Assembly: GCF_014636275.1 (NCBI RefSeq)
Contig: NZ_BMEB01000002.1
Location: 744,001-808,000, forward strand
Length of the DNA stretch: 64,000 bases
Direction: 5' to 3'
Source of the DNA: Cellulomonas carbonis
GTDB taxonomy: Bacteria; Actinomycetota; Actinomycetes; Actinomycetales; Cellulomonadaceae
Positions 53,863 through 63,027 of this stretch are shown piece after piece. The notes under the pieces were generated by a model, which did no database searches, was not told where the DNA came from, and saw nothing but the letters and a program-made list of their open reading frames with translations. The translations under genes were made by a program, and so were the position numbers. Positions within the stretch are counted from its first letter, which is position 1. Each line of letters opens with the position of its first letter.

Positions 53863-54834
53863 GTGAGCGAGACGCCACCGACGCACCCCGCGCCGCTCCC
53901 GCCCTCCCTGACGTCGCTCGACCGCACGCTGGTCATGGGCGTCGTCAACGTCACCCCCGACTCGTTCTCCGACGGCGGGCGCTGGTTCGAGCCGACCGCC
54001 GCGGTCGCGCACGGCATGCGGCTGCTCGCCGAGGGCGCCGACCTCCTCGACGTCGGCGGCGAGTCGACGCGGCCCGGTGCCTCGCGCGTCCCGGTCGAGG
54101 AGGAGCTGCGCCGCGTCCTGCCGGTCGTGCGCGAGCTCACCGACGCGGGGGCCGTCGTGAGCGTCGACACGACGCGTGCGCGCGTCGCCCAGGCCGCGGT
54201 CGGCGCGGGCGCGGTCGTCGTCAACGACGTCTCGGGCGGTCTCGCCGACCCCGACATGGGCCGGGTCGCGGCCGCGACCGGCGCGGTCTACGTCGCGATG
54301 CACTGGCGCGGGCACGGCGACGTCATGGACGACCTCGCGACGTACGACGACGTCGTCGCGGACGTGCGGGACGAGCTCGCGGCCCGCGTCGACGCGCTCC
54401 TGGCCGACGGCGTCCGTCTCGAGCAGCTCGTGCTCGACCCCGGGCTCGGGTTCGCCAAGCCCGGCTCGGACAACTGGCCCCTGCTCGCGCACCTGGACGC
54501 GTTGATCGCTCTCGGGCGTCCCGTGCTCGTCGGCGCGTCGCGCAAGCGGTTCCTGGGCCACCTGCTCGCCGACGCCGCCGGGCAGCCGGCGCCGCCCCAC
54601 CGCCGTGACGACGCGACGGCGGCCGTGAGCGCGCTCGCCGCGGCGGCGGGCGCGTGGTGCGTCCGGGTGCACGACGTCGCGCCGACCGCCGACGCCGTCC
54701 GCGTCGGGGCCGCCTGGCGCGCCGCACGCGACACGCACCCACCCGCCGCGGCGCCACCCCTCGGCACCGCGCGCCCCGCCGACCCCGCGCCGCCGCGGTG
54801 GCCGCCGCACGAGACGAGGAGCACCCGTGCCTGA
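53863..54834 (+). CDS. folP: Dihydropteroate synthase
   Basis: The 323-residue enzyme joins p-aminobenzoate to dihydropterin pyrophosphate and is the sulfonamide target. It has VMGVVNVTPDSFSDGGRW, LLDVGGESTRPGASRV and the pterin-binding LDPGLGFAKPG, plus VGASRKRFLG. The C-terminal 40 residues are Pro/Ala-rich and dispensable-looking. The GTG at 53863 is fixed by TAGGCT ending 6 nt upstream. The reading frame overlaps the folB-folK start by 8 nt. Confidence 0.97.
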   Translation: MSETPPTHPAPLPPSLTSLDRTLVMGVVNVTPDSFSDGGRWFEPTAAVAHGMRLLAEGADLLDVGGESTRPGASRVPVEEELRRVLPVVRELTDAGAVVSVDTTRARVAQAAVGAGAVVVNDVSGGLADPDMGRVAAATGAVYVAMHWRGHGDVMDDLATYDDVVADVRDELAARVDALLADGVRLEQLVLDPGLGFAKPGSDNWPLLAHLDALIALGRPVLVGASRKRFLGHLLADAAGQPAPPHRRDDATAAVSALAAAAGAWCVRVHDVAPTADAVRVGAAWRAARDTHPPAAAPPLGTARPADPAPPRWPPHETRSTRA

Positions 54835-55864
54835 CGTGCAGCACGACCGGATCCGGATCACCGGCATCGCCGCGACCGGCCACCACGGGGTGTTCGACCA
54901 CGAGCGCCGGGACGGGCAGCGGTTCGTCGCCGACGTCGTCCTGCACGTCGACACGCGGTCCGCCGCCGCGGCCGACCGCCTCGACCTCACCGTCGACTAC
55001 GGCACCGTCACCTCGCGCGTCGCCGCGGTCCTGTCGGGCGCCCCCGCCGACCTCGTCGAGACCGTCGCCGAGCGGATCGCCGCGGTCGTGCTCGACGACG
55101 ACCGCGTGCACGCCGTCGACGTCGTGCTGCACAAGCCGCAGGCGCCCATCCCGGTGCCGTTCGACGACGTGACGGTGGAGATCCACCGCGACCGGGCGCG
55201 CCCACCGGCGGTCGCCGCACCCGCGGGCGGACGCCACGCAGGTGCCGCGGCCACCGAGCAGGACCCGCAGGCCGACGTCGCGGAGCCGTCGGGCGTCGCG
55301 GGGCAGACGGCGGTCCACGACCGCCTCGACGAGCCGCCCGCCGAGCCGGTCGACGTCGTGCTCGCGCTCGGCTCCAACCTCGGCCCGAGCCAGGACCTGC
55401 TGCGCCGCGCGGTCCACGAGCTGTGCGAGGTCGACGGGCTCGACGTCGTCGCGGTGTCGCCGCTCGTGCGGACCGCTGCGGTCGGCGGCCCCGAGCAGCC
55501 GGACTACCTCAACGCCGTCGTCCTGGGCCGCACGACGCTCGCCCCGCGGGCCCTCCTGCGCGCGTGCCAGGGCGTGGAGGCGTCCCTCGGGCGGGAGCGC
55601 CTCGAGCGGTGGGGCCCGCGCACGGTGGACGTCGACGTCGTCGTGCACGGGACGACCCTCGCGGTCACGGACGACCTCGAGCTCCCGCACCCGCGTGCGC
55701 ACGAGCGCGCGTTCGTCCTCGAGCCGTGGGCGCAGGTCGCCCCCGACGCCGTCCTGCCGGGTCTCGGTGGCGGCCCCGTCCGCCTCCTCGCCGAGACGGC
55801 GCCCGACCGGGGCGGGATCCGCTGGATGGCGCTCGACTGGTGGCGGACGCCGGGGGAGGCCTGA
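54827..55864 (+). CDS. folK: Bifunctional dihydroneopterin aldolase / HPPK (FolB-FolK fusion)
   Basis: The 345-residue protein has an N-terminal FolB domain (about 1-123: ITGIAATGHHGVFDHERRDGQ and HKPQAPIPVPFDDVTVEI), a 55-residue disordered linker, and a C-terminal FolK domain (about 180-340: LALGSNLGPSQDLLRRAV, LERWGPRTVDVDVV, LPHPRAHERAFVLEP). It converts dihydroneopterin to 6-hydroxymethyl-dihydropterin and pyrophosphorylates it. The order is aldolase first, as in other actinobacterial fusions. GAGGAG lies upstream of the GTG at 54827, inside the folP end. Confidence 0.95.
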   Translation: MPDVQHDRIRITGIAATGHHGVFDHERRDGQRFVADVVLHVDTRSAAAADRLDLTVDYGTVTSRVAAVLSGAPADLVETVAERIAAVVLDDDRVHAVDVVLHKPQAPIPVPFDDVTVEIHRDRARPPAVAAPAGGRHAGAAATEQDPQADVAEPSGVAGQTAVHDRLDEPPAEPVDVVLALGSNLGPSQDLLRRAVHELCEVDGLDVVAVSPLVRTAAVGGPEQPDYLNAVVLGRTTLAPRALLRACQGVEASLGRERLERWGPRTVDVDVVVHGTTLAVTDDLELPHPRAHERAFVLEPWAQVAPDAVLPGLGGGPVRLLAETAPDRGGIRWMALDWWRTPGEA

Positions 55865-56346
55865 TGCGACGGACCCCGTGGACCCGGCTCCTCGTCGTCG
55901 CGCTCGTCGCGGCGGCCGTCGTGCTGCTCGTGCTGCGCTTCGCGGAGGCGCGGGGCGCGACGGTGCTCGCGGTGCCGTGGCTGTCGGCGGCCGTGCTCGT
56001 CGTCATCGCGGTGCTCGTCCTCGCGTCCGGCTGGCAGGTCCGGCAGCTGCGCGACGGGAAGCGACCCGGCATGGACCCGCTGCGGGCGGCCCGCACCGTC
56101 GTGCTCGCGACCGCGTCCGCCTACACGGGTGCGCTGCTCGCCGGCTGGTACGGCGGGCACGTCCTGCTCACGGTCGGCGACCTGGAGATCGCGGCACGGC
56201 GTGACGTCGCCGTGACGGCGGGCGTCGCGCTCGCCGCGGCAGTGCTCCTCGCGGTCGTGGGCCTGGTCGTCGAGCGGTGGTGCGAGGTGCGCGACGGCGA
56301 CGACGAGGACGGCACCGGGCCGACGGTGCCCGACGGCGTCGTCTGA
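55864..56346 (+). CDS. DUF3180 membrane protein
   Basis: The 160-residue protein has four hydrophobic helices with the conserved pieces GMDPLRAARTVVLATASAYTGALLAGWYGG, typical of DUF3180, a family found just after folK in most actinobacteria. The tail is acidic. Function is unknown; conservation of position suggests an envelope role with the downstream PH-domain genes. The ATG overlaps the folK stop (TGATG) after GGGGGAGG. Confidence 0.88.
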   Translation: MRRTPWTRLLVVALVAAAVVLLVLRFAEARGATVLAVPWLSAAVLVVIAVLVLASGWQVRQLRDGKRPGMDPLRAARTVVLATASAYTGALLAGWYGGHVLLTVGDLEIAARRDVAVTAGVALAAAVLLAVVGLVVERWCEVRDGDDEDGTGPTVPDGVV

Positions 56347-56388
56347 GCACCGGTCCGGCGCGTCCACGCGCAGTGGGAGGATGACCGC

Positions 56389-56916
56389 ATGAGCGACGGA
56401 CCCTCGGTCCTGCCGGCCGCGCACGGCGTGAGCCCCGATCCCTTCGACCCGCAGGACGTCGACTGGGTCGGCGTCTCGCCGCGGCTCGTCACCGTGCGCC
56501 TCGTGACGGCCGCGATCGTGCTGCTGCCCCCGGTCGTGGTGGGCGTGCTGATCGCGGTCCTGACGGGGGTTCCGGGTCTCTGGGCGGTGCCGGGTGTCGT
56601 CGTCGCCGTCGCGCTGTGGACCGCGCTCCTCGTGCCGCGCCAGGCGCGCGCGATCGGCTACGCGGAGCGCGCGGACGACCTGCTGGTCCGCCGCGGGATC
56701 CTGTTCCGTACCCTCGTCGTCGTCCCGTACGGCCGCATGCAGTTCGTGGACGTCCAGGCCGGCCCGCTCGACCGGTGGGCGGGCATCGCGAAGGTCCAGC
56801 TGCACACCGCCTCGCCCGCGAGCGACGCCGTCATCCCGGGGCTGGCGCCCGACGAGGCGTCCCGGCTGCGCGACCGTCTCGCGGCGCGCGGTGAGGCGAG
56901 GCTGGCCGGGCTGTGA
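56389..56916 (+). CDS. Bacterial PH-domain (bPH2, YdbS-like) membrane protein
   Basis: The 175-residue protein has two hydrophobic helices in a hairpin (about 45-85), then a bacterial pleckstrin-homology domain containing GYAERADDLLVRRGILFRTLVVVPYGRMQFVDVQAGPLDRWAG split across strands. It pairs with the next gene, as YdbS with YdbT in Bacillus, where these proteins affect membrane-stress and bacteriocin resistance. GGGAGG lies upstream of the ATG; alternatively GAGGAT 6 nt before it could be a leaderless -10. The stop overlaps the next GTG (GTGA). Confidence 0.9.
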   Translation: MSDGPSVLPAAHGVSPDPFDPQDVDWVGVSPRLVTVRLVTAAIVLLPPVVVGVLIAVLTGVPGLWAVPGVVVAVALWTALLVPRQARAIGYAERADDLLVRRGILFRTLVVVPYGRMQFVDVQAGPLDRWAGIAKVQLHTASPASDAVIPGLAPDEASRLRDRLAARGEARLAGL

Positions 56917-58457
56917 GCGAGCTGGTCTGGTCGCGGTTCCACCCCGTCACGCCGGCGGTCAAGGGCTGGAAGGTCCTCGTCGTCGTGCTCGCGATCGCCG
57001 TGCAGCAGGGCGCCGAGAACGTCACCGCGGCGCGCGACGCGGTCGACGCCGTCGGCTGGTGGCCCGTCGTCGGGGCGATCGCGGGCGTGGTCCTGATCGG
57101 CTTCCTGTACTCGTTGGTCGCCTGGCGCATGGCGCGGTTCGCGGTGGGGCCCGACGCCGTGCACCTGCAGCAGGGAGTCCTGTTCCGTCAGCAGCGCACC
57201 GCTCGCCTGGACCGGATCCAGGCGATCGACGTCGTGCAGCCGCTCCTCGCGCGGCTGCTGGGGCTCGCCGAGCTCAAGATCGAGGTCGCGGGAGGCTCCG
57301 ACTCGGCGGTGAAGCTGTCGTTCCTGCGCGAGGCCGACGCGCAGGTGCTGCGCAACGAGCTCCTCGCGCGCGCCGCGGGGGTCGAGTTCGGCACGCCCGA
57401 GGTGCCGCACGCACCCGTCGCGCCCGAGCGCGAGGTCCTCGCGGTCGAGGCCTCGCGCATCCTCGTCTCGACGCTGCTGTCGTCGGCCGCGATCATCGGG
57501 CTGATCGGCATCGTCGGCGTCGCGGTCGCGATCGCCGTCACGGGCGAGCCGAGCATCGCGATCACGCTGCTGCCGTTCCTGCTCGGCACGGCCGGCTACG
57601 CGGTGCAGCGGTTCAACAGCGAGTTCGGCTTCCGCGCGGCGGTGTCGCCCGACGGCATCCGCCTGCGGCACGGCTTCACGTCGGCCCGCGCGCAGACCGT
57701 CCCGCCCGGGCGCGTCCAGGCGGTGCGCATCACGCAGCCGCTGCTGTGGCGCAGCCGCGGCTGGTGGCGCGTCCAGGTGAACGTCGCCGGGTACGGGGTC
57801 TCCGACGCCCAGACCGAGAGCGTCCTGCTGCCCGTGGGCGACCGGGACGAGGCGCTGCTCGCACTCTGGCTCGTCCTGCCGGACCTCGGCGCCGAGGACC
57901 CGGTCGCGCTGCTCGACGACGCGCTCACGGGCACGGGGCCCGGCCGCTTCGTGACGAGCCCGCAGTCCGCGCGCTGGCTCGACCCCCTGTCGTGGCGCCG
58001 CAACGGGTACGCGCTGACGGGTCGTGGGCTCGTGCTGCGCAGCGGCCGCTTCGTCCGGCAGGTCGACGTCGTCCCGCACGAGCGCACGCAGTCCCTGGGG
58101 CTCACGCAGGGTCCGATCCAGCGCCGCCTCGGCCTCGCGAGCGTCGCGCTGCACTCGACCCCGGGTCCCGTGTCGCCCACCGTCCCGCACCTCGCGGCCG
58201 ACGTCGCCGCCCACCTGCTCGCGACCCAGGCCGAGCGCGCCCGCGAGGCCCGCGCGTCCGCGGGGCCCGAGCGCTGGATGGAGCACATGCACGCACGCGG
58301 CGTCGCCCCGGCCGCGCCCGCCGCGTCGGCGACGCCGGAACCGGCGACCCCGACCCCGGCGGCCCCGCCGCCGGCCGCACCCCCTGCTCCACCCGCACCC
58401 CCTGCTCCACCCGCACCTCCGGCCGTGTCGCCGCCGTCCGAGGTGGGGCGGTCGTGA
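56913..58457 (+). CDS. Multi-PH-domain (YdbT-like) membrane protein
   Basis: The 514-residue protein has three bPH2 repeats: near VHLQQGVLFRQQRTARLDRIQAIDVVQP, near IRLRHGFTSARAQTVPPGRVQAVRITQP and near VLRSGRFVRQVDVVPHERTQSLGLTQGP, each preceded by or following hydrophobic helices. The C-terminus is an Ala/Pro low-complexity tail with PPAPPAPPAP repeats. It is translationally coupled to the single-PH gene upstream (GTGA) and to DUF2520 downstream (GTGA). A role in membrane maintenance is inferred from the YdbS/YdbT family; biochemical function is unknown. Confidence 0.9.
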   Translation: MSELVWSRFHPVTPAVKGWKVLVVVLAIAVQQGAENVTAARDAVDAVGWWPVVGAIAGVVLIGFLYSLVAWRMARFAVGPDAVHLQQGVLFRQQRTARLDRIQAIDVVQPLLARLLGLAELKIEVAGGSDSAVKLSFLREADAQVLRNELLARAAGVEFGTPEVPHAPVAPEREVLAVEASRILVSTLLSSAAIIGLIGIVGVAVAIAVTGEPSIAITLLPFLLGTAGYAVQRFNSEFGFRAAVSPDGIRLRHGFTSARAQTVPPGRVQAVRITQPLLWRSRGWWRVQVNVAGYGVSDAQTESVLLPVGDRDEALLALWLVLPDLGAEDPVALLDDALTGTGPGRFVTSPQSARWLDPLSWRRNGYALTGRGLVLRSGRFVRQVDVVPHERTQSLGLTQGPIQRRLGLASVALHSTPGPVSPTVPHLAADVAAHLLATQAERAREARASAGPERWMEHMHARGVAPAAPAASATPEPATPTPAAPPPAAPPAPPAPPAPPAPPAVSPPSEVGRS

Positions 58458-59437
58458 CGCCGTCGTCCGCACCGGGCCGGCTCGGGGTGGGCGTCGTCGG
58501 GGCCGGACGCGTCGGCGCGGTGCTCGGCAGCGCGCTGCGGGCCGCGGGGCACGCCGTCGTCGGCGCGAGCGGCATCTCGGCCGAGAGCCGCGAGCGCATC
58601 GCGACGCTCCTTCCGGGCGTCGAGCACCTCGAGGTCGAGCAGGTCGTGGAGCGCGCGGAGCTCGTGCTGCTCACGGTCCCCGACGACGCGCTCGCCGACC
58701 TCGTGCAGGGCCTCGCGACCGTCGGTGCGTGGCAGCCCGGGCAGATCGTCGTGCACACCGCCGGTGCGCACGGCGTCGGCGTTCTCGCACCCGCGCGGGC
58801 CGCCGGGGCGATCCCGATCGCGCTCCACCCCGCGATGACGTTCACGGGCACGTCGCTCGACCTCGGCCGCCTGCCCGGGTGCACCGTCGCGGTGACCGCA
58901 CCGACCCCTGTGCTGCCCATCGGCCAGGCGCTCGTCGTCGAGATCGGCGCCGAGCCCGTCGTCGTCGCCGAGGAGATGCGTCCGCTGTACCACGCGGCCC
59001 TCGCGCACGGTGCGAACCACCTCGTGGTCCTGGTCGCGCAGGCCGCCCAGGCGCTCGCGGCCGCGGGCGTCGCCGCACCGGACCGCGTCCTCGGGCCGCT
59101 GCTCGCCGCCGCGCTCGACAGCGCGGTGCGCGCCTCGGCCAACGCGGGGGACGGGACCGCGGTCGGCTCGAGCGGCGTCGCGTCGCTCACCGGTCCCGTG
59201 GTCCGGGGCGACGCGGGGACGGTCGCGGCGCACCTGCGACGCCTCGCGGAGCTCGCGGGCACCGAGCCGACGACGAGCGACCTCCCGGGCACGTATCGTG
59301 CGCTGGCGCGTGCGGCGACGGGTCGCGCGCTCACCGGCGGTCGCCTCGGCGTCCGGGACGCCGAGCGGCTGCTCGACGTGCTGGCCGAGCCCGACCCTGA
59401 CGCGTCCACCGACGGGGACGACGAGGAGGACGCATGA
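58454..59437 (+). CDS. DUF2520/Rossmann-like oxidoreductase
   Basis: The 327-residue protein has an N-terminal NAD(P)-binding fold ([29 protein letters not shown]) and a C-terminal helical DUF2520 domain with [24 protein letters not shown]. It resembles ketopantoate reductase and 6-phosphogluconate dehydrogenase-type enzymes. Because it directly precedes panC and panD it has been considered a possible ketopantoate reductase substitute, but this is inference. GAGGTGG precedes the GTG at 58454. The stop overlaps panC by ATGA. Confidence 0.87.
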   Translation: MTPSSAPGRLGVGVVGAGRVGAVLGSALRAAGHAVVGASGISAESRERIATLLPGVEHLEVEQVVERAELVLLTVPDDALADLVQGLATVGAWQPGQIVVHTAGAHGVGVLAPARAAGAIPIALHPAMTFTGTSLDLGRLPGCTVAVTAPTPVLPIGQALVVEIGAEPVVVAEEMRPLYHAALAHGANHLVVLVAQAAQALAAAGVAAPDRVLGPLLAAALDSAVRASANAGDGTAVGSSGVASLTGPVVRGDAGTVAAHLRRLAELAGTEPTTSDLPGTYRALARAATGRALTGGRLGVRDAERLLDVLAEPDPDASTDGDDEEDA

Positions 59438-60447
59438 CCGACGCACCGGGCGCCGTGCCGGGCGACCTGCCGGACGCCGTGCCGGACGCCGTGCCGGGCG
59501 GGGCCCCGAGCACCGCGCCGAGCACCGCACCGAGCACCGCGCCGAGCACCGCACCGAGCACCGCGCCGCGGCTCGTCCGCACGCGCGCCGAGCTCGCCGC
59601 CGTCCTCGACGAGCGCGCGTCGCAGCGGTGGCCGCGCCGTCGTCGAGCGGTCGTCATGACGATGGGTGCGCTGCACGAGGGCCACCTCGCGCTCGTCCGC
59701 GCCGCCCGCGAGCACGCCGACGAGGTCGTCGTCACGATCTTCGTCAACCCGCTCCAGTTCGGCCCGGCCGAGGACCTCGCGCGCTACCCGCGCGACCTCG
59801 ACGGGGACGTCGCGCTGCTCGCGACCGCGGGGGTCGACGTCGTCCTCGCCCCCGACGTCGGCGAGGTGTACCGCGGCGGTGAGCCGGCCGTGCGCGTGTC
59901 GGCCGGTGCGCTCGGCGAGCGGCTCGAGGGTGCCCACCGGCCCGGCCACTTCGACGGCGTGCTCACGGTCGTGCTCAAGCTCCTGCACCTCGTCCAGCCC
60001 GACGTCGCGCTCTTCGGGCAGAAGGACGCCCAGCAGCTCATGGCCGTCCGCCGCATGGTGCGCGACCTCGACGTGCCGGTCGAGGTCGTGGCGGTCCCGA
60101 CGGTGCGCGACGCCGACGGGCTCGCGCTGTCGTCGCGCAACGCGTACCTGTCCGCGGCGGACCGTCGCTCGGCGCTCGTGCTGTCGCGCGCGCTCGCCGC
60201 GGCACGCTCCGCGGCCGACGCGGGCCGTCCCGCACCCGAGGTGCTCGACGCCGCGCGCGGGGTGCTCGCCACCGAGCCCGCGGTCGACCTCGACTACGTC
60301 GCGCTCGTCGACCCGGCGGACGCCACGGACGTCGGACCCGCGCACACCGGGGAGGCGGTGCTCGCGGTCGCCGCGCGCGTCGGCTCGACCCGGCTCATCG
60401 ACAACGCGGTGCTGCAGGTCGCGGCGCCGCAGGGGAGGACCTCGTGA
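59434..60447 (+). CDS. panC: Pantothenate synthetase
   Basis: The 337-residue enzyme condenses pantoate and beta-alanine with ATP. It has the nucleotidyltransferase HIGH-like [53 protein letters not shown] and the KMSKS-equivalent SSRNAYLS. About 45 N-terminal residues are an unusual low-complexity extension with five PSTA units; the conserved fold begins near RLVRTRAEL. The ATG overlaps the DUF2520 stop after GAGGAGG. panD follows with GTGA overlap. Confidence 0.96.
   Translation: MTDAPGAVPGDLPDAVPDAVPGGAPSTAPSTAPSTAPSTAPSTAPRLVRTRAELAAVLDERASQRWPRRRRAVVMTMGALHEGHLALVRAAREHADEVVVTIFVNPLQFGPAEDLARYPRDLDGDVALLATAGVDVVLAPDVGEVYRGGEPAVRVSAGALGERLEGAHRPGHFDGVLTVVLKLLHLVQPDVALFGQKDAQQLMAVRRMVRDLDVPVEVVAVPTVRDADGLALSSRNAYLSAADRRSALVLSRALAAARSAADAGRPAPEVLDAARGVLATEPAVDLDYVALVDPADATDVGPAHTGEAVLAVAARVGSTRLIDNAVLQVAAPQGRTS
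59506..59568 (+). repeat. Five 12-bp tandem repeats in the panC N-terminus
   Basis: CCGAGCACCGCG/CCGAGCACCGCA units alternate five times and encode PSTA repeats. They are in frame and lie in a non-conserved extension, so copy number is likely variable. Confidence 0.9.
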
Positions 60448-60875
60448 GCACAGGCCGGCTCCGGCCCATGATGGTCGGCAAGATCCACCGCGCGACCGTG
60501 ACGGCTGCGGACCTGCACTACGTCGGCTCGGTGACGGTCGACGCCGACCTCCTCGAGGCGGCGGACCTGCTGCCCGGTCAGCAGGTCGACGTCGTCGACG
60601 TGACCAACGGCGCGCGTCTGACGACGTACGCGCTCGAGGGTGAGCGCGGGTCGGGCGTGGTGTGCGTCAACGGCGCCGCGGCCCACCTCGTGCACCCCGG
60701 CGACACGGTGATCCTCATCGCCTACGCGCTCCTGCCCGACGCCGAGGCGCGCACCTACAGCCCGCACGTCGTGCACGTCGACGCGGACAACCGCATCGTC
60801 GAGCTGGGCGAGGACCCGGGTGCCGTCCCGCCGGGGGAGGGGCTCGAGAGCTCGGCCCTGCCGTGGCGGGCGTGA
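60444..60875 (+). CDS. panD: Aspartate 1-decarboxylase
   Basis: The 143-residue proenzyme makes beta-alanine from aspartate. Self-cleavage occurs at Gly28-Ser29 in [10 protein letters not shown], creating the pyruvoyl group. [12 protein letters not shown] and [23 protein letters not shown] are diagnostic. It acts with panC, to which it is coupled (GTGA, GGGGAGG upstream). nadB follows after 4 nt, so aspartate-consuming steps for pantothenate and NAD are adjacent. Confidence 0.97.
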   Translation: MSTGRLRPMMVGKIHRATVTAADLHYVGSVTVDADLLEAADLLPGQQVDVVDVTNGARLTTYALEGERGSGVVCVNGAAAHLVHPGDTVILIAYALLPDAEARTYSPHVVHVDADNRIVELGEDPGAVPPGEGLESSALPWRA

Positions 60876-60879
60876 CCGC

Positions 60880-62589
60880 GTGAGGCTCGCCCGCCGGCTC
60901 GCGGCACCCGCCGCGGGGTGGACGGCGCACGCCGACGTCGTCGTCGTCGGCTCGGGCATCGCGGGGCTCACCGCGGCCCTGCGCCTGCGCCGCCGCGTCG
61001 ACCGCGTGCTCCTCGTGACCAAGGGCACGCTGTCGTCGGGCTCGACGGTGTGGGCGCAGGGCGGCATCGCCGCGGCGCTCGACCCGGACGACTCACCCGC
61101 GGCGCACCGCGCCGACACGCTCGTCGCGGGCGTCGACCTGTGCGACGCCCGCGCCGTGGACGTCCTGGTGACCGAGGGCCCGCGGCGCGTGCGCGAGCTC
61201 GTGGCGCTCGGCGCCCGCTTCGACACGGACGACGACGGGCGCATCGCGCTCACGCGCGAGGGCGGGCACGGCGCCGACCGGATCGCGCACGCGGGCGGCG
61301 ACGCGACGGGAGCCGAGATCTCCCGCGCGCTCGTCGCCCGGCTCGAGGCCGTGCGCGACGACCCCGGGATCGAGGTGATCGAGCACGCGCTCGTCCTGGA
61401 CCTCCTGACCGGCCCGCCCGGGCCCGACGGCGCGCCCGGTGCGGTGTGCGGCGTGACCCTGCACGTGATCGGCGAGGGCACGCGCGACGGCGTCGGCGCG
61501 GCGCTCGGACGTGCCGTCGTCCTCGCGACGGGCGGGATCGGCCAGGTGTACCCCTCGTCGACCAACCCCGCCCAGGCGACGGGTGACGGGCTCGCGGCGG
61601 CGCTGCGCGCGGGGGCCGAGGTCGCCGACGTCGAGTTCGTCCAGTTCCATCCGACCGTGCTGTGGCTCGGCGCGGGCGTGAAGGGTCAGCTCGCGCTCGT
61701 GTCGGAGGCCGTGCGCGGCGAGGGTGCGCTGCTGCTCGACACCGACGGCGTGCGGTTCATGCCCGAGGTGCACCCGATGGCCGAGCTCGCGCCGCGCGAC
61801 GTCGTCGCGCACGCGATCGTGCGCCGCATGGCGGCGACCGGCTCGGACCACGTGTTCCTCGACGCGCGCCACCTCGGCGCGGACTTCCTGCGCGAGCGGT
61901 TCCCGACGATCCACGAGCGCCTCGCGTCGGAGGGCATCGACCTGACGACCGACCTCGTGCCCGTCGCACCCGCGCAGCACTACCACTCCGGCGGCGTCCT
62001 GACCGACCTGCTCGGCCGCACGAGCGTCCCGGGCCTGTACGCCGCGGGCGAGGTCGCGTGCACGGGGGTCCACGGCGCCAACCGGCTCGCGTCGAACTCG
62101 CTGCTCGAGGGGCTGGTCTTCGGGCACCGGGCCGCGGAGCACGTCGCCGACCACGTGGCGGGTCTGGCCGGCGGCGGCACCGGCGGCGGCGCGGACGTCG
62201 AGCCCGTGGACCGTGCGGGCGACGCGGCCCTCGTCGCGGCGACCGTCCGCAACCGGATCCAGCGCCTGGCGCAGCAGGGTCCGGGCGTCATCCGCAACGG
62301 ACCCGCGCTCGCCACGGCCGCGCAGGGGCTCGCGGGGATCCCGACGCGTGCGCACGCGGTCCCGGGCGTCGTCGCGGCCCCGCAGACGGCCGAGTGGGAG
62401 ACGACGAACCTGCACCAGGTCGCCGTCGTGCTCACCGAGGCCGCCGCGATGCGCACCGAGTCGCGCGGCGGGCACTTCCGCGAGGACTTCCCCGCGCGCG
62501 AGCCCTCGTGGCGGCGGCGGCTCGTGGGGCGCCTCGACGCCGACGGCACGCTCGTGTGGCGCGACCGGCCGGTGGACGAGCCGACCTGA
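60880..62589 (+). CDS. nadB: L-aspartate oxidase
   Basis: The 569-residue flavoenzyme oxidises aspartate to iminoaspartate for quinolinate synthesis. FAD binding is seen in VVVVGSGIAGLTAALRLRRR, SGSTVWAQGGIAAAL and the C-terminal GLYAAGEVACTGVHGANRLASNSLLEGLVFG. The substrate-site region VEFVQFHPT is present. The GTG at 60880 is 4 nt after the panD stop with a weak ribosome binding site; longer in-frame versions would overlap panD. nadC lies downstream past a rhodanese gene. nadA is not in the window. Confidence 0.95.
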   Translation: MRLARRLAAPAAGWTAHADVVVVGSGIAGLTAALRLRRRVDRVLLVTKGTLSSGSTVWAQGGIAAALDPDDSPAAHRADTLVAGVDLCDARAVDVLVTEGPRRVRELVALGARFDTDDDGRIALTREGGHGADRIAHAGGDATGAEISRALVARLEAVRDDPGIEVIEHALVLDLLTGPPGPDGAPGAVCGVTLHVIGEGTRDGVGAALGRAVVLATGGIGQVYPSSTNPAQATGDGLAAALRAGAEVADVEFVQFHPTVLWLGAGVKGQLALVSEAVRGEGALLLDTDGVRFMPEVHPMAELAPRDVVAHAIVRRMAATGSDHVFLDARHLGADFLRERFPTIHERLASEGIDLTTDLVPVAPAQHYHSGGVLTDLLGRTSVPGLYAAGEVACTGVHGANRLASNSLLEGLVFGHRAAEHVADHVAGLAGGGTGGGADVEPVDRAGDAALVAATVRNRIQRLAQQGPGVIRNGPALATAAQGLAGIPTRAHAVPGVVAAPQTAEWETTNLHQVAVVLTEAAAMRTESRGGHFREDFPAREPSWRRRLVGRLDADGTLVWRDRPVDEPT

Positions 62590-62617
62590 GGCGCGGGGCG
62601 GCCGCGTCAGCGCGTGG

Positions 62618-62953
62618 TCAGGACCGGCCGGGGACGTGCACGGGGTACCCGCGCGCGACCCACTCGGCCGTGCCACCGGCCACGTTGACGACGTCGTACC
62701 CCTGCTGACCGAGCCACGCCGCGGCCTGGCCCGAGCGGCCGCCCGAGTGGCACACGAGCAGGACCTGGCCGGACAGGCCCGTGACCTCGCCGACGCGCTC
62801 GACGAGCTGCGACAGCGGCACGTTCACCGCACCGGGCACGTGCCCGCCCGCGAACTCGTGCTCCTCGCGCACGTCGACGACGTGCGGCGCCTCGTGCCTG
62901 GGGTCGGCCTGCGCGAGCCGCCGGTGCAGCTCGGTGACGTCGATCTCGTGCAC
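62618..62953 (-). CDS. Single-domain rhodanese
   Basis: The 111-residue protein is one rhodanese domain with VVDVREEHEFAGGHVPGAVNVPL and the active loop VCHSGGRSG (Cys68), ending in GTAEWVARGYPV. It transfers sulfane sulfur to cyanide or physiological thiols. The GTG at 62953 has GAGGAGG upstream. It lies between nadB and nadC on the opposite strand, interrupting the NAD cluster; a link to NadA Fe-S assembly is possible but unsupported. Confidence 0.92.
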   Translation of the reverse strand: MHEIDVTELHRRLAQADPRHEAPHVVDVREEHEFAGGHVPGAVNVPLSQLVERVGEVTGLSGQVLLVCHSGGRSGQAAAWLGQQGYDVVNVAGGTAEWVARGYPVHVPGRS

Positions 62954-63015
62954 GGGTCCTCCTCGTCGTCGGTGGCCGGCGCGCCCGACCGCGGACCAGT
63001 CTGCGTCACCTGCCC

Positions 63016-63021
63016 TACGGT
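63016..63021 (+). promoter_or_regulatory. -10 box TACGGT, leaderless nadC
   Basis: TACGGT ends 6 nt before the GTG at 63028, with no Shine-Dalgarno. Confidence 0.65.
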
Positions 63022-63027
63022 GTCCGC

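Noticed and set aside
60820..60880. Longer nadB start at 60820
   Set aside because: It would overlap the panD coding end by 56 nt with an Arg-rich translation that no relative should have; the FAD motif sits at normal distance from GTG 60880.
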